DNA of 8,969 nucleotides, taken from assembly GCA_002307235.1 (NCBI GenBank), contig DBTV01000010.1, positions 15,570 to 24,538 on the forward strand, given 5' to 3'. Positions within the stretch are counted from its first letter, which is position 1. Every line of letters begins with the position of its first letter. The position numbers were made by a program, and so were the translations under genes. This DNA is from Acidobacteriaceae bacterium UBA1307 (lineage in GTDB: Bacteria; Acidobacteriota; Terriglobia; Terriglobales; Acidobacteriaceae). This document shows positions 1-6,848 of the stretch, piece after piece. The notes below the pieces were generated by a model. That model was not told where the DNA came from. It saw only the letters and a list, made by a program, of their open reading frames with translations, and searched no databases.

Positions 1-1940
<1,940 letters not shown>

Positions 1941-2283
1941 GGGTAAAGCCTCCGTGTGTGGGATGCCGTGGCGGCAGCCGCTGCGGGTGGCTTCGAGAGC
2001 TCTTCGCACTCCCACGAAGGCGAGCTGGCGAAGAGTCCACGAGGGCATCGAAACAGGCGACAGACGCACGGTTGACTCAAAACCGGATGTAGCTTTACCG
2101 CTCGGCAACAACGGTTGCCTGTGAAGTTCATCACAGACGAGCAATAAAATTTACGATTGCCAGGAACGCGCGCCAGGCCGTTGCGCCATAAATCGGACTA
2201 ACATGATTCACCATCAGAGAGTTACTGCATGGTCCCTGTTTTGTCTCATCGTAAAAATAGAGGCGAATCGTGTTAGATCGAGG
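1941..2283. other. 343-base non-coding gap upstream of ppdK
   Basis: No convincing gene is seen here on either strand; the short open frames lack a ribosome site and any recognisable composition. It should hold the ppdK promoter and a long leader. It is less GC-rich between about 2100 and 2290 than the flanking genes. It contains the CRP-type palindrome at 2120-2135 and an 8-bp inverted repeat, CTCTTCGC (2000-2007) with GCGAAGAG (2028-2035), which would fold in the ppdK 5' leader. No clear rho-independent terminator follows the STAS gene stop at 2284. Confidence 0.7.
2120..2135. promoter_or_regulatory. CRP-type operator, TGTGA-N6-TCACA
   Basis: Both half-sites match the CRP consensus core exactly, with the canonical 6-nt spacer AGTTCA. 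The centre is about 187 nt upstream of the ppdK start codon. On the ppdK strand a weak -10-like TAAAGC (2092-2097) lies where a class II site centred near -41.5 would put it, but it matches only 3 of 6 consensus bases, so the promoter itself is not established. The cognate regulator (CRP/FNR superfamily) is not in the window. That the site controls ppdK is an inference from position alone. Confidence 0.5.
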
Positions 2284-2592
2284 TCAATTCACCGCATTAT
2301 GAGACTCGCAAAGCCGATCCAGGCCTACGATGTGCAACGTTTCTTTCACATGTCGAGACGCGTTCACGATGTGGAACGAATATCCCGCCTGCTGAGCCGC
2401 CTTGTAGATCTGAATCAGGGCCGCGATGCCAGCGGCGTCGATCCGCACCACGCCGTGCAAATCCAGCTCGATGCTATGCCTGCTCGCCAGCGGCAGCACC
2501 TCATCGAGCCAGCGCTGCTCGCAGCCGCGCACCAGTTCGGGCAGCGTGCAGACGACTGTGTACGGCGCAGGGTTCATTGGATGAGAAAGCAT
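2284..2592 (-). CDS. Stand-alone STAS-domain protein (anti-sigma-antagonist-like)
   Basis: This 102-residue protein consists of little more than one STAS domain, the fold of SpoIIAA/RsbV anti-anti-sigma factors and of MlaB. The core is ELDLHGVVRIDAAGIAALIQ (42-61), a beta strand followed by the D-x-x-G turn and helix, then a second strand GYSFHIVNAS and a final helix ending near the C-terminus. In phosphorylatable antagonists this turn reads D-S-S-G, with the second Ser phosphorylated by an anti-sigma kinase. Here it is D52-A53-A54-G55, so that switch appears absent. The ATG at 2592 is chosen because a full AAGGAGG (2600-2606) stands 7 nt upstream. The frame stays open further upstream to 2976, but that stretch lacks domain character. 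No kinase or sigma factor is nearby, so the partner is unknown. The STAS call is firm; the role is open. Confidence 0.85.
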   Translation of the reverse strand: MLSHPMNPAPYTVVCTLPELVRGCEQRWLDEVLPLASRHSIELDLHGVVRIDAAGIAALIQIYKAAQQAGYSFHIVNASRHVKETLHIVGLDRLCESHNAVN

Positions 2593-2812
2593 GACGAAAC
2601 CTCCTTCGAAAAAACCAGCGTTTTTCGAGCGTGTGGTCTGCCACTGTGACAGCATGAGTGTATCCAAACCGGTTCCGGGGAAATATGCTGAAAAGACAGT
2701 GGGATCGTGCAGTTTTCCTTTTTGCGAACGCTCTTCCGGTGTGCGTTTCCGGGCAAGGCGTTCGACCATGAACACGCGCCCATTGTTACGCACTTTGAGG
2801 ATTTCTGGTTCC
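2593..2812. other. Divergent spacer between the STAS gene and queG
   Basis: This 220-base spacer separates two divergently transcribed genes and should carry both promoters. I could not pick out a convincing -35/-10 pair on either strand. One frame is open on each strand through it: N-terminal extensions of queG (possible ATG at 2768) on plus and of the STAS gene on minus. Neither looks conserved. Apart from the hairpin beside the STAS ribosome site I see nothing specific. Confidence 0.5.
2600..2628 (-). promoter_or_regulatory. Strong Shine-Dalgarno with abutting hairpin, STAS gene
   Basis: On the minus strand AAGGAGG (2600-2606) precedes the ATG at 2592 by 7 nt and decides the start. Directly 5' of it is a perfect 8-bp inverted repeat, TCGAAAAA with TTTTTCGA on the plus strand (2606-2613 and 2621-2628, 7-nt loop), sharing one base with the ribosome site. 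A stem there could shield the site or stabilise the mRNA end. The effect is inferred; the repeat itself is visible. Confidence 0.55.
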
Positions 2813-3940
2813 ATGACCGAGGACTTTTCGCATTCCGTAAGTACCGAGCAGATACGCAGGCTCGCTGTCGATACGGGGTTTGCCGAAGCGGGAATCGTCG
2901 GCCTGCCGCACGCAAACGAGGCTCTTGATGGCGCGCGCTTTGCCGCCTGGATCGAGGCTGGCCACGCCGGTTCCATGCACTATCTTGAGCGGCGCAACGA
3001 GCAGGGCGAGCTGCTGCGGCTGGCCGCGCAGATTCCCTTTCCGTGGGCTCGCTCGGCCATTGTCACCCTCGCCAGCTACAACAGCGACGCGCCGCACTCG
3101 ATCGACGCACACCCGGAAGGCTCCGGCTGGATCGCGCGCTACGCCTGGTCGAGCCGCGTCGATGCGCAGGGCCTGCGGCGGCCGAGCGATTATCACAAGG
3201 TGCTCAAGAAGCGGATCGAAACACTCGAAGCGCGACTCCGCGACGCACTGCCAGAAAAAACCTTCGAGGCGCGCGGCTTTGTCGATACGGGTCCGGTGAA
3301 CGAACGGGCCCTGGCACGCGCGGCCGGGCTCGGCTGGGGCGGCAAAAACTGCTGCCTGATCCATCCCAAGCTCGGCTCCTTCGTCTTTCTCTCTGTGCTG
3401 TTCACCTCGCTCGAGATCGCGCCCAAACAGCAACCCACGCTCGTCGCCGACCACTGCGGCCGCTGCCGTCGCTGCATTGACGCCTGCCCGACCGGCGCAC
3501 TGCTCGACGCGCGCTCCATGGACGCGCGGCGCTGCATCGCGTATCTGACCATTGAGCACAAAGGCGTGCTCGACGAGGCGCTGCTGCCCGGCGTCGGCCG
3601 CCAGATTCTTGGCTGCGACATCTGCCAGGACGTCTGCCCGTGGAATCGCAAGGCCGTCGTCACGCACGATGCCGACCTGAGGCCGCGCGCGGAGCTGCTC
3701 AATCCCGATCTCGACGCGCTGGGCTCACTGACAGAGACCGAATTCGAGAAAAAGTTCAATGGATCGCCGATCCGGCGCGCGGGCTATCTGGGGCTGCTGC
3801 GCAATGTCGCCGTGGCCATGGGCAACAGCGGCCAAGCGCGCTTCCGCCCGCGGCTTGAGGCCTGGGCGCAGGCGGAAAACGAGCCGCTGCGCGCGGCGGC
3901 CGGCTGGGCGCTGGGGCGGCTGACGTTATCCTTGAAGTGA
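2813..3940 (+). CDS. queG: Epoxyqueuosine reductase QueG
   Basis: QueG reduces epoxyqueuosine to queuosine at wobble position 34 of GUN-anticodon tRNAs (Tyr, His, Asn, Asp), the last step of queuosine synthesis, using a cobalamin cofactor and two [4Fe-4S] clusters. The 375 residues match the usual length (E. coli 379). The catalytic Asp is D158 in VDTGPVNERALARAAGLGWG. The first cluster motif is CGRCRRCIDACPTGAL (C215, C218, C221, C225) and the second set is C241, C268, C271, C275 in GCDICQDVCPWN. The C-terminal part is the HEAT-like tRNA-binding tail (IRRAGYLGLLRNVAVAMGNS). The ATG at 2813 gives an N-terminus aligned with known QueG proteins, but its ribosome site is weak (GAGG 12 nt away). 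The ATG at 2768 would add 15 residues. The gene probably shares a transcript with the YihY-family gene 51 nt downstream. No other queuosine gene is in view. Confidence 0.96.
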   Translation: MTEDFSHSVSTEQIRRLAVDTGFAEAGIVGLPHANEALDGARFAAWIEAGHAGSMHYLERRNEQGELLRLAAQIPFPWARSAIVTLASYNSDAPHSIDAHPEGSGWIARYAWSSRVDAQGLRRPSDYHKVLKKRIETLEARLRDALPEKTFEARGFVDTGPVNERALARAAGLGWGGKNCCLIHPKLGSFVFLSVLFTSLEIAPKQQPTLVADHCGRCRRCIDACPTGALLDARSMDARRCIAYLTIEHKGVLDEALLPGVGRQILGCDICQDVCPWNRKAVVTHDADLRPRAELLNPDLDALGSLTETEFEKKFNGSPIRRAGYLGLLRNVAVAMGNSGQARFRPRLEAWAQAENEPLRAAAGWALGRLTLSLK

Positions 3941-3991
3941 AGACGTAAAGCCCGCGCACTCTCGTCGCGGCCTTCTACCGGAGAACCTGCC

Positions 3992-4864
3992 TTGCCTGAT
4001 CCCCATACAAAATCCGCATTTACCCAGCCCACACATCCGACCGCTCCGCGCGTCCTCCACATCAAAGCGCTGATCGACTACCTGGGCGCCAGCGAAGTGC
4101 ACACCTTCGCCTTTAGCGTGGCGGCCAACGCGATCCTGTCGTTCATCCCTTTCGTGGTGCTGCTCTATACCTTCTCGTTCGGTCTGTTTCATTCGCGCGC
4201 CATGGCGGGGATTGTCACCGATATGGTGAACTTTTTTCTGCCGGCGTTGACGCAGCAACCGGGCTGGATCGCCAACACGATTGAGAGCGTCGCCGCGGCC
4301 TCTTCGCGCCAGGGCATTCAGTTCGTCTCGATGGTGATGATCTTCATCTCGTGCACGGGCATCTTTCTGCCGCTCGAGGTGGCGCTGAATCAGGCCTGGG
4401 GCGTGGCCAAAAGCCGCAACTACGTGATGAACCAGATTGTCTCGCTCGGCCTGGCGGCATGGGTGCTGGTGCTCGGGCTCATCATCGTCTGGACGAATCT
4501 GGTGGCGCGCCGCACACTGATTCCCCAGCTCGAATCGGCCTCGGGCCTCGACGAAACGCATCTGCGCTTCACGCTGCTGGTCATCACGACGGCGGTTGCC
4601 TCGATTTTGTTTTTCTTTTCGGTCTATTGGCTACTGCCGAATCGCAAGGTGCCGCCGATGCCATCCCTGCGCTCGGCCGTAGTCACCGGCCTGCTCTGGA
4701 TGGTCTCAAAGTACGCCTTTGAGCTGGTGCTGCCGCATCTGGATCTGAAGGGGCTCTATGGACCGTTCTACGTCTCGGTCGGACTGATCTTCTGGTCCTA
4801 TGTTTCGGGACTGATTCTCTTCGCCGGTGCGCAGTTCAGCGTGGCCCGCACGCCGCGCACATAG
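3992..4864 (+). CDS. YihY/BrkB-family inner-membrane protein
   Basis: A 290-residue integral membrane protein, the same length as E. coli YihY. About six hydrophobic segments can be seen, near residues 39-66, 108-130, 145-170, 192-214, 228-250 and 260-285, after a polar N-terminal tail. Family hallmarks are VAANAILSFIPFVVLLYTF in the first segment and the C-terminal GLYGPFYVSVGLIFWSYVSG followed by LFAGAQFS. The family was once mis-assigned as ribonuclease BN; its biochemical role is not settled and transport or envelope functions have been proposed. The start is TTG at 3992, supported by GGAG (3980-3983) 8 nt upstream and by the absence of an ATG before the first membrane segment. It follows queG by 51 nt on the same strand, so co-transcription is likely, with no obvious functional link. 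Confidence 0.92.
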   Translation: MPDPHTKSAFTQPTHPTAPRVLHIKALIDYLGASEVHTFAFSVAANAILSFIPFVVLLYTFSFGLFHSRAMAGIVTDMVNFFLPALTQQPGWIANTIESVAAASSRQGIQFVSMVMIFISCTGIFLPLEVALNQAWGVAKSRNYVMNQIVSLGLAAWVLVLGLIIVWTNLVARRTLIPQLESASGLDETHLRFTLLVITTAVASILFFFSVYWLLPNRKVPPMPSLRSAVVTGLLWMVSKYAFELVLPHLDLKGLYGPFYVSVGLIFWSYVSGLILFAGAQFSVARTPRT

Positions 4865-4888
4865 CGCCGACGAGTTTTGCGCACAACG

Positions 4889-4911
4889 AAAAGCCCGCTC
4901 GGTGAGCGGGC
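4889..4911 (-). terminator. Rho-independent terminator of tRNA-Glu
   Basis: A perfect 8-bp stem, GCCCGCTC (4893-4900) with GAGCGGGC (4904-4911), has a 3-nt loop. Read on the minus strand the stem is followed directly by TTTTCGTT, the expected uridine run, and it begins 18 nt after the tRNA CCA end. On the plus strand the hairpin is followed by CTCAGCG, so it would be a poor terminator for the YihY-family gene, although the stem may still protect that transcript's 3' end. Confidence 0.85.
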
Positions 4912-4928
4912 CTCAGCGTTCTGAATTT

Positions 4929-5003
4929 TGGTAGCGCTACCGGGAATCGAACCCGGGTTTTAAGATTGAGAATCTCACGTCCTAACCCCTAGACGATAGC
5001 GCC
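4929..5003 (-). tRNA. tRNA-Glu, anticodon CTC
   Basis: The minus strand folds as a full cloverleaf. The acceptor GGCGCTA pairs with TAGCGCT (terminal G-U), the D arm starts GTCTAGGGG as is typical of bacterial tRNA-Glu, and the anticodon stem TGAGA/TCTTA (one G-U) carries the loop TTCTCAA. Anticodon CTC (4968-4970) reads GAG codons. The T arm is CCGGG-TTCGATT-CCCGG. The discriminator base is A (4932) and the CCA end is encoded (4929-4931). With CCA the gene is 75 nt. It has its own candidate promoter upstream and a terminator just downstream, so it looks like an independent single-tRNA unit after the DUF507 genes. Confidence 0.97.
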
Positions 5004-5013
5004 ACACTCGGGG

Positions 5014-5030
5014 GTGGTCGCAATGACCAC
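5014..5030 (-). other. Inverted repeat in the tRNA-Glu leader
   Basis: GTGGTC (5014-5019) and GACCAC (5025-5030) form a perfect 6-bp repeat around a 5-nt loop, 10 nt before the mature tRNA 5' end. It starts about where transcription from the predicted promoter would begin, so the precursor would open with a hairpin. It could protect the 5' end, guide RNase P processing or be an operator; the sequence does not decide between these. Confidence 0.4.
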
Positions 5031-5036
5031 TTTTCT

Positions 5037-5064
5037 AATGTAACAAAAAATCAACGATTGGCAA
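5037..5064 (-). promoter_or_regulatory. Candidate sigma70-type promoter of tRNA-Glu
   Basis: On the minus strand a -35 TTGCCA (5059-5064, 5 of 6 consensus) is followed after 16 nt by a -10 TACATT (5037-5042, 4 of 6). Start of transcription would fall near 5030, giving a leader of about 27 nt before the tRNA at 5003. The AT-rich spacer, which holds a run of T, fits a strong stable-RNA promoter. Confidence 0.5.
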
Positions 5065-5088
5065 AGTGGAAGACCGGGGCCGAAACCC

Positions 5089-5123
5089 CTTGGTCGCCCT
5101 CTTTTGGGTCCGAATCGACCAAG
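5089..5123 (-). terminator. Stem-loop after the DUF507 pair (possible terminator)
   Basis: A perfect 8-bp inverted repeat, CTTGGTCG (5089-5096) with CGACCAAG (5116-5123), begins 4 nt after the stop of the second DUF507 gene. An inner CCC/GGG pairing can shorten the loop. No uridine run follows on the minus strand (next is GGGGTTTCGG), so it is either a weak or rho-assisted terminator or an mRNA 3'-end stabiliser separating this cluster from tRNA-Glu. Confidence 0.45.
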
Positions 5124-5127
5124 CTGT

Positions 5128-5403
5128 TTAGATGCCCAGCTTGCGAACCTCGTCGTTGTAGTACTTGCGGTAGAGAATCTCCCACTCTTGCGAGCCTTCG
5201 AGAATAATCTTCCGCTGGTTGTCGATCTTGTGCCGCGCGGCCTGATCGATCTTGGCCTCTTCTTCGAGCAGAATCTCGAGCGCCTTGCGCGACTGCTGGC
5301 GGATCGTGTTGCGATCTTCCAGGAAGCCGACCTCGCCGCAGTCGGCAAGCGTGTCGGCCACGGTGTGAGCAATCTTGTTGAGCTTGTCGCGGGTCAGTCT
5401 CAT
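5128..5403 (-). CDS. DUF507 family protein, second copy
   Basis: A 91-residue, highly charged, mostly helical protein of the DUF507 family, whose function is unknown to me. It opens MRLTRDKLNKIAH, followed by charged heptad-like helices (LEILLEEEAKIDQAARHKI, EGSQEWEILYRKYYNDEVRK) that could form a coiled coil. The first residues align with the upstream copy as M-x-[FL]-[ST]-R-D-x-[IL]-x-x-[IL]-A-H, which marks the two as paralogues. Its ATG overlaps the previous gene's TGA in the sequence ATGA (5400-5403), so translation is probably coupled and the two may form a hetero-oligomer (inference). A stem-loop follows the stop. Confidence 0.88.
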   Translation of the reverse strand: MRLTRDKLNKIAHTVADTLADCGEVGFLEDRNTIRQQSRKALEILLEEEAKIDQAARHKIDNQRKIILEGSQEWEILYRKYYNDEVRKLGI

Positions 5404-5678
5404 AGCACCGCCTTGTACTTGCGCACCAGCTCGGCTTTGACCTTCTTGAACATCTCGGCATACTGCGCGCCGGATTTACGCATTTCTTCGGAATAGGCTT
5501 CGAGAATGACGCGAACTTCCTCGTTGATGCGATCTTCGAGGGCGATCTCGTCGAGAAGCGCCTGATGGACACGTTGTTCGGTCACCTTGACGTCAGTCGT
5601 GGTGATCATCTTCGCGTCGATGAGGAACTTGACGGTGCGGTGGGCTAAATACCCAATGTAATCACGGGAGAAAATCAT
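5400..5678 (-). CDS. DUF507 family protein, first copy
   Basis: A 92-residue charged helical protein of the DUF507 family, function unknown. It begins MIFSRDYIGYLAH and continues with long helices (QRVHQALLDEIALEDRINEE; YAEMFKKVKAELVRKYKAVL). I chose the ATG at 5678 because its N-terminus then lines up residue for residue with the second copy and gives nearly the same length. An ATG at 5693 would add MLLLP. Neither start has a clear Shine-Dalgarno, so it may rely on coupling to the ferredoxin gene 51 nt upstream. It overlaps the next gene by 4 nt (ATGA). Two adjacent but diverged copies suggest a lasting division of labour rather than a fresh duplication. Confidence 0.87.
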   Translation of the reverse strand: MIFSRDYIGYLAHRTVKFLIDAKMITTTDVKVTEQRVHQALLDEIALEDRINEEVRVILEAYSEEMRKSGAQYAEMFKKVKAELVRKYKAVL

Positions 5679-5729
5679 GGGCAACAACAGCATACCGCAC
5701 CGGGCAGCAGAATGTATATGGCGATCAGG

Positions 5730-6080
5730 CTAGCCGCAATGCGGGCAGTGAGGATTGTTCAGGCAATCGTCGGCAATGCGCAGCCGCTCGACGGGCTTGC
5801 CGCCCACCAGATGGGACGCAACGATCTCCGCCGCGTCGTCAGGCGATACATTGCCGTACCAGACGGCCTCGGGATAGACCACCATCACCGGCCCGTGCTC
5901 GCACTGGTTCAGGCATCCGGCCTTGTTGATGCGGACCTTGGCGCCGAGACCGGCCTCGCGCACCTTTTGCTGCAGGCTGGCCAGCACGGGGCTGGTTCCA
6001 TCGGCGGTACAGGAGCGGCGCGGCGCACCCGCCGGACGACTATTCTGACAAACAAAAACATGATGCTCGAAAGCTGGCAT
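5730..6080 (-). CDS. Thioredoxin-like [2Fe-2S] ferredoxin
   Basis: A 116-residue soluble protein with the cysteine pattern of thioredoxin-like [2Fe-2S] ferredoxins such as Aquifex aeolicus Fd: C11 and C24 (C-x12-C), then C56 and C60 in KAGCLNQCEHGP (C-x3-C). The region MVVYPEAVWYGNVSPDDAAEIV after the second pair is typical of the family. The C-terminus adds C106, H111, C112, H114 and C115 in DDCLNNPHCPHCG, not needed for the cluster. The protein should be an electron carrier; the redox partner is not visible. The ATG at 6080 is favoured by CGGAGG (6085-6090) 4 nt upstream, a rather short spacing, and by the ten residues expected before the first Cys. An in-frame ATG at 6119 would add 13 residues. 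It heads the cluster ferredoxin-DUF507-DUF507. Confidence 0.92.
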   Translation of the reverse strand: MPAFEHHVFVCQNSRPAGAPRRSCTADGTSPVLASLQQKVREAGLGAKVRINKAGCLNQCEHGPVMVVYPEAVWYGNVSPDDAAEIVASHLVGGKPVERLRIADDCLNNPHCPHCG

Positions 6081-6152
6081 GGAACCTCCGAAAAAACACG
6101 TTCTGGGGACACGAATCAATCAACGGCCATTCCTAGAGTACAGCGGGAGGCA

Positions 6153-6187
6153 GCCGTTAGCCGTTAGCTATTCGCTTTTAGCTTTTT
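6153..6187. repeat. Heptamer tandem repeat tract, TTAGC type
   Basis: Five consecutive 7-bp units in strict register: GCCGTTA twice, then GCTATTC, then GCTTTTA, then GCTTTTT. Every unit starts with GC and the first two are identical; the rest drift. This resembles the degenerate heptanucleotide STRR repeats known from heterocystous cyanobacteria, though the motif differs and a common origin is not implied. Confidence 0.7.
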
Positions 6188-6234
6188 TGTACTTTCTCCG
6201 CGATTCCACGAACCACGCACACCCGGACGCCTCT

Positions 6235-6269
6235 GTTCCCTCGTTCCCTGCTCCCTGCTCCCTGGCCCC
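6235..6269. repeat. Heptamer tandem repeat tract, GYTCCCT type
   Basis: Units GTTCCCT and GTTCCCT (one extra C between them), then GCTCCCT twice, then a decayed GGCCCCA-like unit. The spacing is 8 once and 7 elsewhere. The same words (TCCCTGC, GTTCC) recur in the spacer after recJ, in the same order after a TTAGC-type run. Confidence 0.7.
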
Positions 6270-6344
6270 AAACTAAAAGCGCGAAAAGAGCTGCTTTTCC
6301 CTGCCCTCGCCCTGCCTCCATCTGCGAAAATGGAGATTGACATC

Positions 6345-6848
6345 ATGAGCACAGAAAACCTGATCGCACTCAAAGACGACATGGTGGCCTTCATTGAAGG
6401 TCATGGCATCAAGCGCCTGCCCGGCTACGTCACCGAGGACATTGCCTCGGTACTCTGGGAAGACAACGGCAACCCCGACGGATGGAAGGACTTCGTCGAA
6501 ATGGCCAAGCACGTCGGCGCACCCTTCGTCACCTTCAGCGAAATGACGCTGGACGGCGAAGAACTGAACGAGATGATCGCCGATGCCGAAAGCCTGAACT
6601 TCCCCGACGACGAGTCCGCGGAGTTGGCCGAGGCCAAGAGCCTGGCGAGCTACGCCGGCAAGCTCGGCTTCATCCAGCTCGGCTTCGTTCACCAGGGCGT
6701 GGCCTTCCTGCACGAGACCACGACCGAGTGGTACGAGCGCTTCCAGAACCTGCTCGAAGACCTCGAGCACCTGCAAGAGATCATGCTCGACGACGAAGAC
6801 GAACACCACGGCTGCGGTGGCAACTGCAACTGCGGCGAAAACGAGTGA
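6345..6848 (+). CDS. Acidic protein of unknown function with Cys-rich tail
   Basis: I do not recognise the family of this 167-residue protein. It is strongly acidic, mostly helical by composition, and has no signal peptide or membrane segment, so it is likely cytoplasmic. The middle part contains EDNGNPDGWKDFVEMAKHVG and LGFIQLGFVHQGVAFLHET, and is followed by an acidic helix. The end is distinctive: DDEDEHHGCGGNCNCGENE, with H154, H155, C157, C161 and C163 as possible metal ligands. The ATG at 6345 is preferred because GGAG (6332-6335) lies 9 nt upstream; an ATG at 6330 would add five residues but has no ribosome site. Its stop overlaps the recJ start as GTGA (6845-6848), so the two are almost certainly co-translated, suggesting but not proving a link to RecJ. 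Codon usage resembles its neighbours. Confidence 0.85.
   Translation: MSTENLIALKDDMVAFIEGHGIKRLPGYVTEDIASVLWEDNGNPDGWKDFVEMAKHVGAPFVTFSEMTLDGEELNEMIADAESLNFPDDESAELAEAKSLASYAGKLGFIQLGFVHQGVAFLHETTTEWYERFQNLLEDLEHLQEIMLDDEDEHHGCGGNCNCGENE

Larger units (their letters stand above)
6081..6344. other. Divergent spacer containing heptamer repeats
   Basis: This 264-base spacer lies between divergent ferredoxin and acidic-protein genes and must carry both promoters. No strong -35/-10 pair was recognised. Roughly half of it is low-complexity: the two heptamer tracts listed separately, then CCCTGCC/CTCGCCCTGCC-like pyrimidine-rich sequence up to 6320. The adjoining ferredoxin-side part (6085-6145) is ordinary sequence. 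Confidence 0.6.

Noticed and set aside
2593..2976. N-terminal extension of the STAS protein
   Set aside because: The frame is open upstream, but the consensus ribosome site 7 nt before 2592 and the STAS domain limits favour the short form; the extension also runs antisense into queG.
2786..3667. 293-codon minus-strand frame opposite queG
   Set aside because: Shadow of queG codon bias; all QueG motifs and both cluster Cys sets are on the plus strand.
3947..3976. Possible hairpin in the queG to YihY-family gap
   Set aside because: Only a short CCGCG/CGCGG pairing with no uridine run; not enough for a terminator or attenuator.
4929..5003. tRNA-Glu as an integration site for a mobile element
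   Set aside because: No integrase gene and no repeated copy of the tRNA 3' end in the window.
6146..6319. Outer inverted repeat around the 6153-6269 heptamers, GGAGGCAG (6146-6153) with CTGCCTCC (6312-6319)
   Set aside because: The span of 174 bp resembles the 176-bp recJ element, but an 8-bp match in pyrimidine-rich low-complexity DNA can easily be chance.
6482..6844. N-terminal extension of recJ by 121 codons
   Set aside because: The frame is open, but this stretch is the real acidic-protein gene read in another frame (Arg-rich nonsense). The GTG at 6845 gives normal RecJ length.
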